Shown: in pieces, positions 33,503 through 44,692 of the stretch
How positions within the stretch are numbered: the stretch's first letter is position 1
How the letters are laid out: each line of letters opens with the position of its first letter
Origin: Rhynchopus euleeides
Taxonomy: Eukaryota > Euglenozoa > Diplonemea > Diplonemida > Diplonemidae
NCBI GenBank assembly: GCA_963210315.1
Contig: OY723324.1
Location: 310,001 to 374,000, forward strand
Length of the DNA stretch: 64,000 nucleotides
Direction of reading: 5' to 3'
Notes under the pieces: model-generated
Seen by the model: the letters and a program-made list of their open reading frames with translations, nothing else
Database searches by the model: none
Told to the model about the DNA's origin: nothing
Made by a program: the position numbers and the translations under genes

Positions 33503-35329
33503 ATGAAGAACGGACGATCCCCAACCCCGCCAACCCACCTCCACCCCAAATCCTCTTGCCGGAGCCCCTCTCTCCATCTCCAGGATGGCCTACGAACTTC
33601 CCCCCCCCTTTCCGTTCTCCCCCCTCCCCCCTGCAGCAAGGCAGTGGTGGACACACAGGTCGGGAGTCCCTCCTCTGGCATCACCCAGGCTCAGATGGAG
33701 ACAGTCGACCCCCCCGCGTGGATGCTGCAGCACCTGCAGCACCGCAGGAACCGCCAGCAGCAGCGCCGCAGCCTCAAGAGGGACCTCCCCCCCTCCAACG
33801 CGGAGGGAGCCACCGCAGCGCCGTCCAACCCTCCGGCACCATCATTTGCCTTTCCTGATGTGTTCACGGTGCCCAGCGCAAAGCCTGCAGAGCCCTCTGC
33901 GTTGCAAGGGGGTTGCAGCGTAGAGGAGGTGTCGCCCTGCTGTGCCGAGGCGGAGGGCACCGAGGGGCAGGTCTCAGGTTTCGAGGCGGAGTTTCAAACC
34001 CTCCGCCTCCAGCGGGAGCTCGCGCGCGACGGGGGTGACATATCGCGCTACACCGACTCCCTCCTCTCCCTCGCCAGCAGGGCAGGCCTTCTCTACCCCA
34101 CACCCACCCCTGAGGGGGAGCCCTCCTCTGCCGACTCCCTGGAGTCGCTGCGTGTCCGGCTCCTCGATGCAATCTCCCTAACCCTCCTCCAGGAAGACGG
34201 GCTTGATGGCACCCTCTCTCTGCCAGCCCCCCCAGCCCCATCCTCCGGCACCCGGGTTAAGAGGAGGAAGCAGCAGCAGCAGCGGTGCACCTCAAAGCTT
34301 CTCCTGAAGGAGCTGGGATACCTCTACAGGCTCTCCGACCCGATTCTCCGCTACTCCCTAGAGGAGCCGGCCCTGCCCTCCGGTGGGGTCTCTGCGGATG
34401 ACATGAAACGCCTTCAGGAGCACGTTGTGTGTTACGACAAGGCACTCCCGCCAAACCTCTTCTCCAGGGTGAAGCACTGCTTCCGCAGCGGGTCTCCTTT
34501 CTGGAAGGAGCACGGGTATGAGGTAGGGAAGACGCCTTACTTCTCCTACCGGCACTCCCTGAGGTGTGGGTTGGATGCGGAGCTGCGGAGGGAGGGGCGT
34601 GGTGGGAAGGGGTGGGAGGGGTATTCCGTGATGGATCTTCTGGCGTCGCATGTGGCGCGGTTGATGCAGAAGGACATCCCCCGGGCAAAGGAGGCGAAGT
34701 TTGTGGAGTGGTGGGCGCACTGCCGCCCCCACACCCACGCCCACCAGCTCCACTTCGATGCGGACAACGAGGGGAAGGGCGGGGTGCGGAACCCGCTTGC
34801 GAACTGCATCATCTTCCTCAGCGGAGACACCGGGGGACCAACCCTTGTCACCACACAGAGGCACGGCGCCTCCAAGCTGTCACAGGATGGGTGGCTTGTA
34901 TACCCTAAGGAGAACCGTGTTGTGGCATACCCAGCGAATGTCCTCCACGGCGTCCTGCCAGGGCGGGGTGTGCCTCCCGGAGGCCCTGAGGGGCGCCGGA
35001 TCACTCTGATGGTTGCCCTGTGGGGGGACTCGGGGTGCACGCTGCGGCCTGCCGAAAAGCCCGGGGCATCCCGCCCCTTCCCTGCGGCGTCTGGTGGGGC
35101 GTTCTTCACCCGGCCTGACCCCACCCCCTACACCTGGCCTGCGGAGTTCCGGCTCGACGCAGCGCTGGCTGCGGAGGCTGCCCCGAAGGAGTCCCCCCTG
35201 AAGGTGGTCCCGCCTCCACTCCCCTCGCTCTGGGAGGATGTCGATGCGGCTGCAAACAAGAAGCGCCGGGAGTCGATCTCCTCCTTGAAGCGGATCCCGC
35301 ATTATGACCTCTGCTTCCAGGGGTTCTGA
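33503..35329 (+). CDS. 2-oxoglutarate/Fe(II)-dependent oxygenase-like protein
   Basis: The 608-residue, single-exon protein carries a jelly-roll dioxygenase domain in its C-terminal half (about 310-520). The metal ligands are visible as HQLHFDAD (His417, Asp419) and NVLHGVLPG (His482), followed by RRITLMVALWGD, where Arg499 should bind 2-oxoglutarate. LANCIIFLSGDTGGPT and PKENRVVAYPANVLHG are the strands that surround this centre in prolyl-4-hydroxylase-like enzymes. The N-terminal 260 residues are low-complexity with helical stretches, including a KRRKQQQQR basic segment. The first ATG is at 33503, but the start may be the ATG at 33695 (METVDPPAWM), because the first 64 residues look like untranslated sequence and contain intron-end-like CAG sites. 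The substrate is unknown. No signal peptide is seen. Confidence 0.78.
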   Translation: MKNGRSPTPPTHLHPKSSCRSPSLHLQDGLRTSPPLSVLPPPPCSKAVVDTQVGSPSSGITQAQMETVDPPAWMLQHLQHRRNRQQQRRSLKRDLPPSNAEGATAAPSNPPAPSFAFPDVFTVPSAKPAEPSALQGGCSVEEVSPCCAEAEGTEGQVSGFEAEFQTLRLQRELARDGGDISRYTDSLLSLASRAGLLYPTPTPEGEPSSADSLESLRVRLLDAISLTLLQEDGLDGTLSLPAPPAPSSGTRVKRRKQQQQRCTSKLLLKELGYLYRLSDPILRYSLEEPALPSGGVSADDMKRLQEHVVCYDKALPPNLFSRVKHCFRSGSPFWKEHGYEVGKTPYFSYRHSLRCGLDAELRREGRGGKGWEGYSVMDLLASHVARLMQKDIPRAKEAKFVEWWAHCRPHTHAHQLHFDADNEGKGGVRNPLANCIIFLSGDTGGPTLVTTQRHGASKLSQDGWLVYPKENRVVAYPANVLHGVLPGRGVPPGGPEGRRITLMVALWGDSGCTLRPAEKPGASRPFPAASGGAFFTRPDPTPYTWPAEFRLDAALAAEAAPKESPLKVVPPPLPSLWEDVDAAANKKRRESISSLKRIPHYDLCFQGF

Positions 35330-36059
35330 GATGCGGCGGGAGAAGAAGGGGGTGGGGGTTGAGAGGTGTTGCCGAGATATCGGGCAGGAAAAACACGCCG
35401 GGGTTTGCCAGCAGTTGCCCTCGAAGGGGCGAAGTGGTGTGGTGTGTTGTGATGTGATCTGGAGGAGAGGGGCGGTGGAAGCAAAAATAAGATGTCAGCT
35501 GCTTCAGCCCAGGATGGGGCTGTGGCTCTGTACACCTCTATATCACATGCTGTCCGATCGGACCGGCGTTTCCACCCTCCTCCCGCAGGAGGATGCCCGA
35601 AAGGCGCCTTTTGTGTTATTTCCCTTTTTTGGTTTTGCCTGTGCTGTTGAATGCAGAGGCTTTCGTCCCTTTATTTCCCGCTTTCGACATCACCCTTTGG
35701 GCTGGAGCAGAGCGGGGGGGGGGGCTGAGGAGAGCAAGGGGGCTTGAGAGGGGAAGAGAGATTGTAGGGGAGAGCGGGGAGCCCCCCCCGTCACCCATAT
35801 CAGGGACGCAGACCCTTCCCCAGGCAGGCAAAGTCGAACCCCGTTCCGTCCCCTCACCCACCCTCCCCACACCCTCCCCACCCCCCTTCATTCGGAGAGA
35901 AAGGCATTTTTTGAGAGAGCGAACTGTCTGACTGGATGGTTGTCTCAGCTGTCCAATGCAACTCCGGTGATTTTTTCCAAACACACCACCCGCGATATTA
36001 CACAGGCGTGCCGCGGGGTTGGGGGAAGTGCTGTGCCAGCCTCTCCGTCCCTTTGAAGC
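35330..36059. other. intergenic spacer
   Basis: About 730 bp with no recognisable element apart from G and C runs. A long antisense frame here and over the next gene has low-complexity composition and is not called. Confidence 0.55.
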
Positions 36060-37593
36060 ATGGCGTCGCATGCCCCTGTGGATCTGGCCAGCCTGCGGAA
36101 GCTGTTCCAGCAGCTGGACACACTTGTGGACGATGCAAGCGGGTCGGATACACAGCGCGGTGAGAATAAGCAACTGCTGCTGCGGGAGTTTTCGGAGTTC
36201 TTCCGCGTGCAGGTGAACGGGGGTGTGGAGCGGGAGTCTCTGTGGATGCCTCTCGACGACTGCGAGGAGAACTGGAACCTGAGCAACGGCGGCCGCACCG
36301 TCACCATGAGCGCCTGTGCCGGGTGGCGCTCCCTCACGTCCCGCCTCCCCCTCGGGGAGGGGCAGGACCAGATCTTCGTGACGCTCAAGCCCCATGCGCT
36401 GCGGATCCTCACCATCGGGCTGGCGCCGGACGTGCCGGAGTGCTTCGTGGGTGACTCCGACAAGAGCTACGCCTACCAGTCCACAGGGCACATGGTGCAC
36501 GGGGGCACCACCGTGGAGTCGCACCCCGCCCCCACCTTCGAGAAGGGCGACACCATCGGGATTCTGCTGGACAAGAAGTATGGGGGAGAGGAGAGCTGCA
36601 TGGGGGTGGCGTGGGGTGGTGGGTGGGCGGTTTCCGTTTTTGAGGGTTTTGGGCAGCAAGGCAAACAGAATTATGCATTTGGTGTGTGGGCGGTGCACAG
36701 AGGGAGTCAACATTCGGATGTGCTCCGCGGTATCTGTACCACTTAGAGGTTGTGACCCTGGTTGTGATATGGACGTTGCATATGTGCCACGTGGCTTACT
36801 GCACAAGTGTGCAGGGTTTGCAGGCTCGACAGGGCCATCCGTCACTCTGAGGATACTCTCGATCAACACACCCACCTCACGCACGCTCACAGGCAGAAGT
36901 ACATCGCTTTCTACAAGAACACGATGATGGCAGGCATTCCCTTCACTGATGTTGACCCGACCAACCTGCGGCTTGTCATCAGGTATGTCTGCAGTGCATT
37001 CTGATGTTATACTCTGCCTTCCCAGTCAGCACCTGGCCCACCTCAGATGATGCCTGTACTTTTTCCTGAAGTTTCCTGCAAACCACTATTGTGTGCGGAG
37101 CAAATGCCCTCCGGCACACACCCATGCTTCCCCTGGTGTTGCTCCCTGTTTTCACAACTAAGCGTTTACCCCACCACATCCATACAGCTGTTACATGGGC
37201 CCCTGCTCTGTGTCCGTCGACTTCGACCAGCGTGGCTCTGACTTCGTGAAGGCCATCAAGGTATTGTTACAGCCTATTACACTTGATATTGACACTTGAA
37301 GTTTTGCGAGCAAACACTCAGCCCAGCCCAATGTGCATCAGGGGGGAGAGAGTTTGAAAATGAGTGTGGGACCAACCAACACACCAACACGTCCACCAAT
37401 GCAAGCCGTGGCGTGGCTATGCTGTGCTATTGCATGGGGTAGGAACAGGCTGGGGAGAGAGTGGAGGTGGTGCAGCCCTTGATATGTGTGTGACAACATC
37501 CTACGTGACACATGCCCGCATCATTTCTGCCTCACACACACTCTTCTCTCACAACAGACATTCCCGATCTGCATCGACACATCGGCAGAGTGA
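36060..37593 (+). CDS. SPRY-domain protein, four exons
   Basis: Exons 36060-36577, 36893-36982, 37188-37260 and 37558-37593 join in phase to 238 residues. The N-terminal 35 or so residues are helical. The rest forms a SPRY-like beta-sandwich: the first half contains NGGRTVTMS and FVTLKPHALRILTIGL, and the diagnostic core is KGDTIGILLDKKQKYIAFYK, NTMMAGIPF and NLRLVISCYMG. This matches 'GDTIGCLLDLDNGTISFYKNG..LGVAF'. SPRY domains are protein-interaction modules, so the partner here is unknown. Introns are 315, 205 and 297 nt, beginning GTATGG, GTATGT and GTATTG; the ends are CACAG, TACAG and AACAG. The last exon is only 36 nt and was chosen by phase and acceptor, so the very C-terminus is less certain than the core. 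Confidence 0.75.
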
Positions 37594-38028
37594 TGCTTGC
37601 AGCCCCTTGGGATAGGGAGAGCGTGTGGGCTGACGGCGGTTGGTATTCGCACTGAAGATCCGACCGCGCGCAGCCCGCCCCCCCTCACCCCCACCCAACC
37701 GCCCTGGCGATATTGCTCGTCGTGGCCCCTGCAAATCACATAGTCTGGCTGGAACCTCTACCGCCAGCATTCCCCCCCCCCCCATTTTCTGTTGGGGCAT
37801 CCAAGCCTGTGCGTCCATTCGTTCTTTGCTAGCCCAGGCATGGTCGCCACCTAGTTCTTCCGTTCGGTTCCGTCCTATTCATTTTTTTTGCCATATTTAC
37901 TGGCCGTGGATCTACCGCGCCTTCTCTCCACCCAGGGATGGCCTGTTGCTGATCAGAGTGTCGTACGTTCTCAAGGAAACATGTGGGTGGGGGGGAGGGG
38001 GTTGGGGGTTCGGGTGGCGTTGTTTTTA
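37594..38028. other. intergenic spacer
   Basis: About 435 bp between the SPRY gene and a non-autonomous transposon. Nothing recognisable apart from a C run at 37776. Confidence 0.55.
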
Positions 38029-39159
38029 AACCCTGTGCCTGGAATTTTGTCCAAAAAATATCACGTTTTCGCACAAGGCAAAAAATGGTCAAAAAACCCG
38101 AAAATCGGGTTTGTAGGGTATAGGTCCCCTGTCTGAAAATGCAAAATATGGCCCCGCAGGTGCCCCCAGTGTGATTTAAAATTGGAAAATCGACATTTTC
38201 CACCTACGGGAAATCCCCCAAAATAGGGGGTCCCCAGCCACGATCCCCAAAAAAATGTCCCGCGCGCCTCTAAGGCACTCTGGATTTTTTTATGTCATCC
38301 AGATGTCACATCTGGGTCCAGGAACACCGGTTTTGGGCCTCAGGAAGTCGAAAAATATGTGTGAAAATTTTTATTCCTGACCAGGACCCCCTAAAAGGCC
38401 GATTCCCCCTGTTTACACATGGGGGATTTCATGCAACGCCCGCTCGTGTGCTGAGTGTGTTATCCGCGACGTGGATGCGGTCGCCCTCTTCCTCCCAGAA
38501 GCCACTGATCTCCCTCATCCAACTTCACCTCCGGATGTACGCGGCACGTGCTTGGGTTGTCCTGTCGCAGTGCAGCAAAAGTTCCCCTGTGCACTGCTGC
38601 CCAAGCCATTTCACGGAATATGCCACGCAGAGTAACGTGGTATCGCGTGACCAGCTCGTGAGACTTGGTGCCACGAATCGAATCGATAGGCTGCGAGCTG
38701 CATTGCCTCAGTCAGTTGCTGTCCTTGCGTGTGCATTTTTGTGCACAACAGTTCCTTGGGTATCTGCAGCGCAGGTGCCTGCACTGGACCAGGACTCCTG
38801 ATTTGCCTCTGGCACTTGTGATCGGAACGGATGCGGCGACATGCCACGGCGCCCATGGATAGCCATGCCGGCACGAAAATACGTTCACGACGGTTGATTA
38901 CCATTGCTGCACTCTGTCAGAACTCGAAGGGTCTCAGCACACCTGAACGCCCACCAGGCCCCCCAACAGGGGGTGAAACCAAAGGGCCCCCCTGGGGTTT
39001 TTTAACCCAAAATTTTCGAATTCGACATGTCCCCGGGATTTCCACTATGTCGCAGATTTCGACCATTGGGTCAAGAAAACCTAAAAATCTAGGGGGGAGG
39101 TGCTGAAGGATTGCACTGAAAATTTTATCTAACTCGGTCAAAATTCCAGGCACAGGGTT
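38029..39159. mobile_element. 1.13-kb non-autonomous DNA transposon with TTA target repeat
   Basis: Terminal inverted repeats start AACCCTGTGCCTGG and match for 24 bp with one mismatch. TTA flanks both ends (38026-38028 and 39160-39162), as for PIF/Harbinger-type elements. The interior is AT-richer than the surrounding DNA and has no transposase. Open frames of about 100 codons occur on both strands without recognisable domains. Superfamily assignment rests on the 3-bp target repeat only. Confidence 0.72.
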
Positions 39160-40144
39160 TTATTGTTCCGCGCACCTTTTCATTCCATCAAAGCCGATAA
39201 TCCGCCGACCCCACGCACCGCTACATCGCAACCAGGTTCCACTGGCGAGCCTGCATCGCCTTTACGGCAAATAATGCAACCGCCATCACCCTGTTGACAG
39301 CATGCTCTTCGGCCCCTGTGGCGCTATACTCGCTCCCCCTGTTGAGGCAAAACGCATGCATGGTGCAACAATGCGCGTAACTGTGACGCAAAGCCCCTCT
39401 GGAGCTATTGTGTACGCCAGCGCTGGGGAAGTCGATGCTTGGTATTTACCCCTTGCGGTTGTCAAAAGCATCACATCCCCCACCAAGCATCTGCTGCCGT
39501 TCACCAGCCTGTGCCTCTGCGGGTGTGATACGGTGTTTTTCAACATGGCGTGTGTTTGATAGATCTGTTGTGGCACCGATCTTCGTGGCGCATCGTAGCG
39601 CCCCTGTAACGCTCCCACCTTTGCCCCCACAACTGCAAGGGGGTTTCAGGGATCCGCTTGTGCGAACGTCTTTTTGTTTTCGTCAACACACGATATGCCT
39701 TCATCAGGCCTTGAGTGTCTAGTCCCGCAGATCGTGGCCCATGTGTGTGTATTGACATCAGTGATGAATCGCATCAAAGAGTACGCCCGACACTGTTCCG
39801 AGAAGTCGCCCTGTTGTGCCGAGTCAGTATCATGGCATGCACACAGGCCACCGGTGAGAGCACCTGCGTGTGGAGATCAAGGTGGTGCAAGAGAGGCCGG
39901 GATGCTCTGCAGCTGTGTGATATCACACCACTTTGCTTAGGATGCCATCCTGCGCATGACTCTCCCTCCCCTCCCCCCCACACGCACGGAGTTTGAGTGT
40001 CTCCCCAACCCAACAAAATTCGTTCAGATCGTTCAAGGTGCCAAATTGTTCTGTGGCAGCGCAGTGTATCGTTTGTTTTGGTATTCTAATGTTTGCCATT
40101 CCCGTCACCTGTCCCTCAACGCCAGGTATCGGCAGACCTGCACC
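39160..40144. other. intergenic spacer
   Basis: About 985 bp of non-repetitive, moderate-GC sequence before the cold-shock gene. No gene or element was recognised. The segment at 40110-40140 contains AG sites that could serve as an RNA processing acceptor for the next gene. Confidence 0.5.
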
Positions 40145-41347
40145 ATGTCTCTTAGCGGCACCGTCGAGAAGTGGATGCCCTACAAGGGGTATGGTTTCAT
40201 CCGTGGTGAAGATGGCGATCAAGTGTTCGTGTTCAACGGCTCCCTTGTGGGGGGGACGAAGCTGGTGGTGGGGCAGCGTGTGAACTACGACGTCGGCGTG
40301 GCGCAGGCGAAGGGCAGCACGAAGGCGCAGAAGGAGGGGGCGCGGCCTGCGGTGAACGTGTCGGGGCCTGCCGTGCAGGGCAACACGAAGGGCGCCCTCA
40401 CGGGGCGTGTCAAGGAGTGGCTGGCACCCCGGTCATGCGGGTTCATCATCACCCCCGACCAGAAGGTGTACTACGTCCACCACAGCGCCTTCGATGGGGC
40501 GAAGCTGCAGAACGACGAGGAGGTGTACTTCGACCAGCTGGAGGGCCGTGTGCACAAGACTGGTCGGGGCGTTGCTGTCAATGTGACGGGCCCTGGTGTG
40601 AAGCCCCGCGCCACGTGCAAGGGCACAGTGCGCCGCTGGTCTTTCGAGAACCGCTACGGGTTCGTGACGGATGAGGTGTCCAAGGTGGACATTTTCGTGC
40701 ACGCCCATGAGATTGGGGGAGCTGCGCTCACCGTCGGGAAGGACCTGTGGTATGACGTTGGCACCCGCGACGGGAAGAAGTACGCCTACAACATCTCGGG
40801 GCCTGCCGTCACGGATGTGAAGACCTACCTCAACAACAACCAGGGCAGCCAGGAGCAGAACGGCGGGCACGTCGCGCACAGTGCACCCCCGCAGTACCCC
40901 CAGCCCAGCTATGGGAACAGCCACGGCAACGGCAACGGCAACAGCCGCAGCAACGGGCACACTAACGGGCACAGCAACGGGCACAGCAGTGGTTACACCA
41001 ACGGGCACAGCAACGGCTACACCAATGGGTACAGCAACGGCTACAGCAACGGTCACAGCAACGGCTACAGCAACGAGCACAGCAACGGGCACAGCAGCGG
41101 AATGTACAAGGGCTCCAAGGGTTCCAAGGGCGGTGGCAAGCCCAGCGGCGGCAAGGGCATGCACCACCACGCCCCCCCGCCCCCCTCGCAGCAGGGCGGC
41201 GGCTACGGCAAGGGCATGCACAGCGCGCCCCCGCAGTACGGCAAGGGCGGGCAGGGCTACTCTTACCCCGGCAGCTACCCCCCGACCTACTCGGGCGGCA
41301 AGGGTGGCAAGGGCTACCCCCCGATGGGTGGGTACTACGGCATGTGA
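40145..41347 (+). CDS. triple cold-shock-domain RNA-binding protein with Asn/Gly repeats
   Basis: The 400-residue, single-exon protein starts at the ATG at 40145 (CACC-ATG). Three consecutive cold-shock-like OB folds are visible. They begin SGTVEKWMPYKGYGFIR (about 4-50), LTGRVKEWLAPRSCGFII (about 85-133) and KGTVRRWSFENRYGFVTD (about 159-206). Each has the 'G.V..W.....YGFI' strand that corresponds to RNP1. The third keeps DIFVHAHEI (RNP2-like) best; the first two have FVFNGS and YYVHHS. After about residue 255 comes a repeat of [S/T]NG[H/Y] tetrapeptides, then a Gly/Lys/Pro/Tyr tail with KGSKG and GGKGYPP. Such proteins bind single-stranded RNA or DNA and act in mRNA stability or translation; the tails suggest condensate-forming behaviour (inference). 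Confidence 0.82.
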   Translation: MSLSGTVEKWMPYKGYGFIRGEDGDQVFVFNGSLVGGTKLVVGQRVNYDVGVAQAKGSTKAQKEGARPAVNVSGPAVQGNTKGALTGRVKEWLAPRSCGFIITPDQKVYYVHHSAFDGAKLQNDEEVYFDQLEGRVHKTGRGVAVNVTGPGVKPRATCKGTVRRWSFENRYGFVTDEVSKVDIFVHAHEIGGAALTVGKDLWYDVGTRDGKKYAYNISGPAVTDVKTYLNNNQGSQEQNGGHVAHSAPPQYPQPSYGNSHGNGNGNSRSNGHTNGHSNGHSSGYTNGHSNGYTNGYSNGYSNGHSNGYSNEHSNGHSSGMYKGSKGSKGGGKPSGGKGMHHHAPPPPSQQGGGYGKGMHSAPPQYGKGGQGYSYPGSYPPTYSGGKGGKGYPPMGGYYGM

Positions 41348-44300
41348 GCTCGCACCCACAGTACGGAGCCCCCTGACGCTTCGGATGTCCGGTTCTGCTG
41401 TTGGTAGGGCCGGTGTGTGTGTGTATCGTGGTGGGTGTGTGTAGAGTCCCTGCAAAACCCACAGCTGGCCCCAGCTGGGACATGCATGCCATGATATTGA
41501 CCTGAGCTGGGTCCGTTGTTCATCTGTTTCTCGGCAGATGGCCTGAAGTGGCACCAACACTTTCCAACAAGCCTTCACGGGTGTGGGTGTGTGTGTTTCG
41601 GGCATGTGTGTGTCAAAACGCATCAAGAGAGTGTCCTCGGTGCGTTCGACACGACAGTGGGGGGCAAACAACTAAAATGCGCTTCACGTTGTGCCGGTGG
41701 TCTGCAGCTTCCGAACGTAAACCTAAACAGTAGTGGTGAAATAACCTGAGAACACAACGAGGCCGGTGATGGCGGCGGAAAGGGCGGGGGGATGGAGACT
41801 CGGGGCGGGGAGGGAGGGGAGGGGGAGGCGTCGTGGCTGGCTGGCTGGGCGCGAGAGAAGAGAACGGCTGGGAAACGTACAAAAGCTGCCAAAAATGAAC
41901 CCCTGGCAACTCCGATCGCACTCCCCCACCCCGCCCATGCTTTGCAGGCAGAGGCTCTGGGATCCACGTGGGGTCTTTGTGAGGGGGGGGTGTGAAGGGC
42001 GCAGGGAGGGAGGTAGGGTGAGTCTGGGGTGTTCCCATTTTTCCACCGGGGTGTCCTTCTGCCCACATCACCTTCGGAAGGGTGCGAAACCAAACGGTGT
42101 CCGGAAGCTCCAGGGAAACGTTGGTTCTGTACATTCTTTTGTTGTGTATGGGTGCAGTGTGGTGGACGATAGGAGGAGGGGCGCCGAACTGATGGTCCAG
42201 CTCTGGGTCCCTAGTCCAGCTCTCCCCACGAGACACGTGACATCGTTGATATGCACGCATGCACGGAGTCCTCAGAAATATATCAGCAACGTGTTCTCCA
42301 GGGATGCTCCAACATGGCAGAAAGCCTTGCAGAAAAACGCAGACAAAGCTGTTTCTGCCCCTCCCGCCCCCCCCCCCTCCCAGGTAGCCAGTATTGACTT
42401 TGTGGATGTTTTGGTATTTTCACCCCTCACCCGTTTCACCCCCTCCCCACCCCTCACCCGTTATCCCACTCCCCCCCCCCCACCCACCCCCCTGCACATC
42501 GAAAAATTGCCGCTCGTGGGCATTCATCTTCACCTCCTCCCCTCCCCCCCCCCCCTTCCCCCCATCCTTTTGCACGTTTCAAAAGGAAATATTGCAAGGA
42601 AGTGAAGAAAGATGCCTCCCCCTGCCCCCCCCCCCTCCCCCACCCACCCACACCCCACGTCCCCACCCCCACCGATGCCGTCTGTTTACATTTCTCCTAA
42701 TTGCGGTGCTGTTTACCTGGATTTGGTGTTGGGCATGCCTTATTTTCTCCAGAAGGGAGGAGGGTATATGACAGCACCCAAGGCGGAAGAGATGAGGAGA
42801 TGGCTTGGGAGTAGAGAGACGGCTGAGCGAGGCTTGAGGGCTTGAGAGAGAAAGAGAGTGAGAGAAGACACAGCAAAAAAATGGGTGGAGGAAGAGGAGG
42901 AGGAGATGGTGGTTTGAAGGGGGGGGGGAGGAAAGAGCAACGCGCGCAATACAAGAAACCTCCCTGCTCCGTGGCGCCCTCCCCCTCCCCCCCCCCCCAC
43001 CCCCTCCTTCCCCGCCCGTGGATCCTCAACTCCCCTCCAAACCCCCCCAAACTTTATTGTACCTCCCCGACCCCCCGTTGGTGGCTTGTGTGGGAGAACA
43101 GGCATGCTTTGGTGAGATTCAACACCTCTCTCTCCCCCGCACTCCCAGCACACACACACACACCACACGGCACGGCACGGCACGCAGCACATGGCAACGC
43201 ATTGCGCCCCCCCCTCCCCCCTCGCTGCTGCAACAAAAAGGAACGTTTCAAAAAAAACCCATCTTCGCGCGGATGTGCGTGTGATGACTGTATCTGATCC
43301 TGATTCAAAAAAAACTCCAACCGCCCACCCCCCCCCCCTCCCTCCGCCCCATCCTTCGAACGTCCCAACTTCAAGGCAACGCACGTCTCATGTGCCCTTC
43401 AGCTAGCAAACAGGGCGCAGTTCAAAAACAAAAAAAACTGTTCTGTCCAAAACATATCGGCGGTGCTTCTCTGAGGTGAGGAGTCTCTGAGAGGTGGGTC
43501 GGAGGGCGGGGGGGGGGGAGGGGGGGAGCGGGGAGGAGTGTGCGCACTGGGTCCTGCTTCGTCACCCCAGTCTCAGCTCAGCTCAATGCACAGGTCTCTC
43601 TCTCTCCCTGCAAAACCCCCCCCCCCTCCCCTTCCCCCCCTCCCTCTCTTTGCACAGAATATTTTTACCCAGGACACACCACACCACACACACGCATCTC
43701 CCTCCCCCCCCCCTTCCCCCCCTCGCTTCCTTGAACCCGACCTCACCGACCCCCTCACCCCCCCCCCCAAACGTTACCTTGGCAACGTGGATATTGTATG
43801 AAAGTATCCAAACCGATTCAGTTCAGTGCCACCTTTCCCCCCCTCCCCCCCCCTCTCCCTCCATTTCCAGTCCACGTGGGTTCTCAAGTGGCGTGTGCCT
43901 TGTAGTAATGTGTCTCAGGAAGGGGGGGGGGGAGTCGGAGCTGGTCGCCTCAGGGTAGGATTGAGGAAACTCTGCAGATCCAAATCGGCCATGCTCGTGC
44001 TGAGGAGGGGGGGAGAGAGCGTGGATCGCCACTGCAGTGTGTGAAGGGGGGGAAGGGAGGGGGGGGGGAGATGTGTTGTCAGAAGGTCGGTGGATCGCAT
44101 GGTGTATTTGCTCATATCTGATTCCCCCCTCATCCTATCGCACCACGTGTTGTGGGAGAAATTGGCTTTACCTTCGCTTTTCGACAGCTACGCCCCTCTC
44201 CCACCCTTGTTGCTCCCTGTTGTCCGTGACGCGAAGCCAAACTGCCTTGCCCCCCCCCCCCCTCCTCTTCTCTTCGAAAAAGAGCTTTCATTCGAAGAAG

Positions 44301-44692
44301 GGGTGTGGCGTTTGCAACACCACCCACCCCCCCCCCCCCCTCTCTCTCTGTGTCGCATTGCGAGAAGGTGCTGCTGGGTGATTTCCCTTTGCCTTCACTC
44401 TCGGCGATCAGACCCCCCCCTCTGCCTCTCTGTGTCGCGGGGACTGCAGAACACCAGAGGGGAGGGGATGGGCACATCCGTGTGACAACGCACACATTCC
44501 AACGGCAGGCCCCTCCCAAAGGGCCCAGCGGACAACAGAAGGGGGTGGGGTGTGCCCCGCTTTAGCGAGGACGGAAGGGGTGGGGTGGGGGAGGAGGTTG
44601 GTGGCGGGTGGGCGGTGGGTGTGTGTGTGTGTAGTGATAGTGGTTTTAAGTGGGTAACCCTGCGCGGATCTGTGCCCACTCCCCGCCCACCC
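41348..44692. other. long low-complexity intergenic spacer
   Basis: 3.3 kb rich in C-rich and CT-rich runs (42370-43800), G-rich runs and short CA repeats, with copy 4 of the dispersed repeat at 44360. Frames here are proline-rich by composition. The segment just below 44693 should include the 3' untranslated region of the - strand retrotransposon, whose end I could not fix. Confidence 0.5.
44360..44420 (+). repeat. dispersed 57-bp repeat, copy 4 (diverged)
   Basis: Starts GCGAGAAGGTGCTGCTGGGT and ends TCTCGGCGATCAGACC plus C run. It is clearly related to the copies at 1301, 8692 and 54227, but carries a 3-bp insertion and many substitutions. ATT precedes the block, as in copies 1 and 3. Confidence 0.65.

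Noticed and set aside
35616..36890. 424-codon - strand frame covering part of the SPRY gene
   Set aside because: It is antisense to a supported spliced gene and has no recognisable domain.
42860..44400. Proline- and arginine-rich open frames in the spacer after the cold-shock gene
   Set aside because: They arise from C and CT runs in all frames and have no conserved segment.
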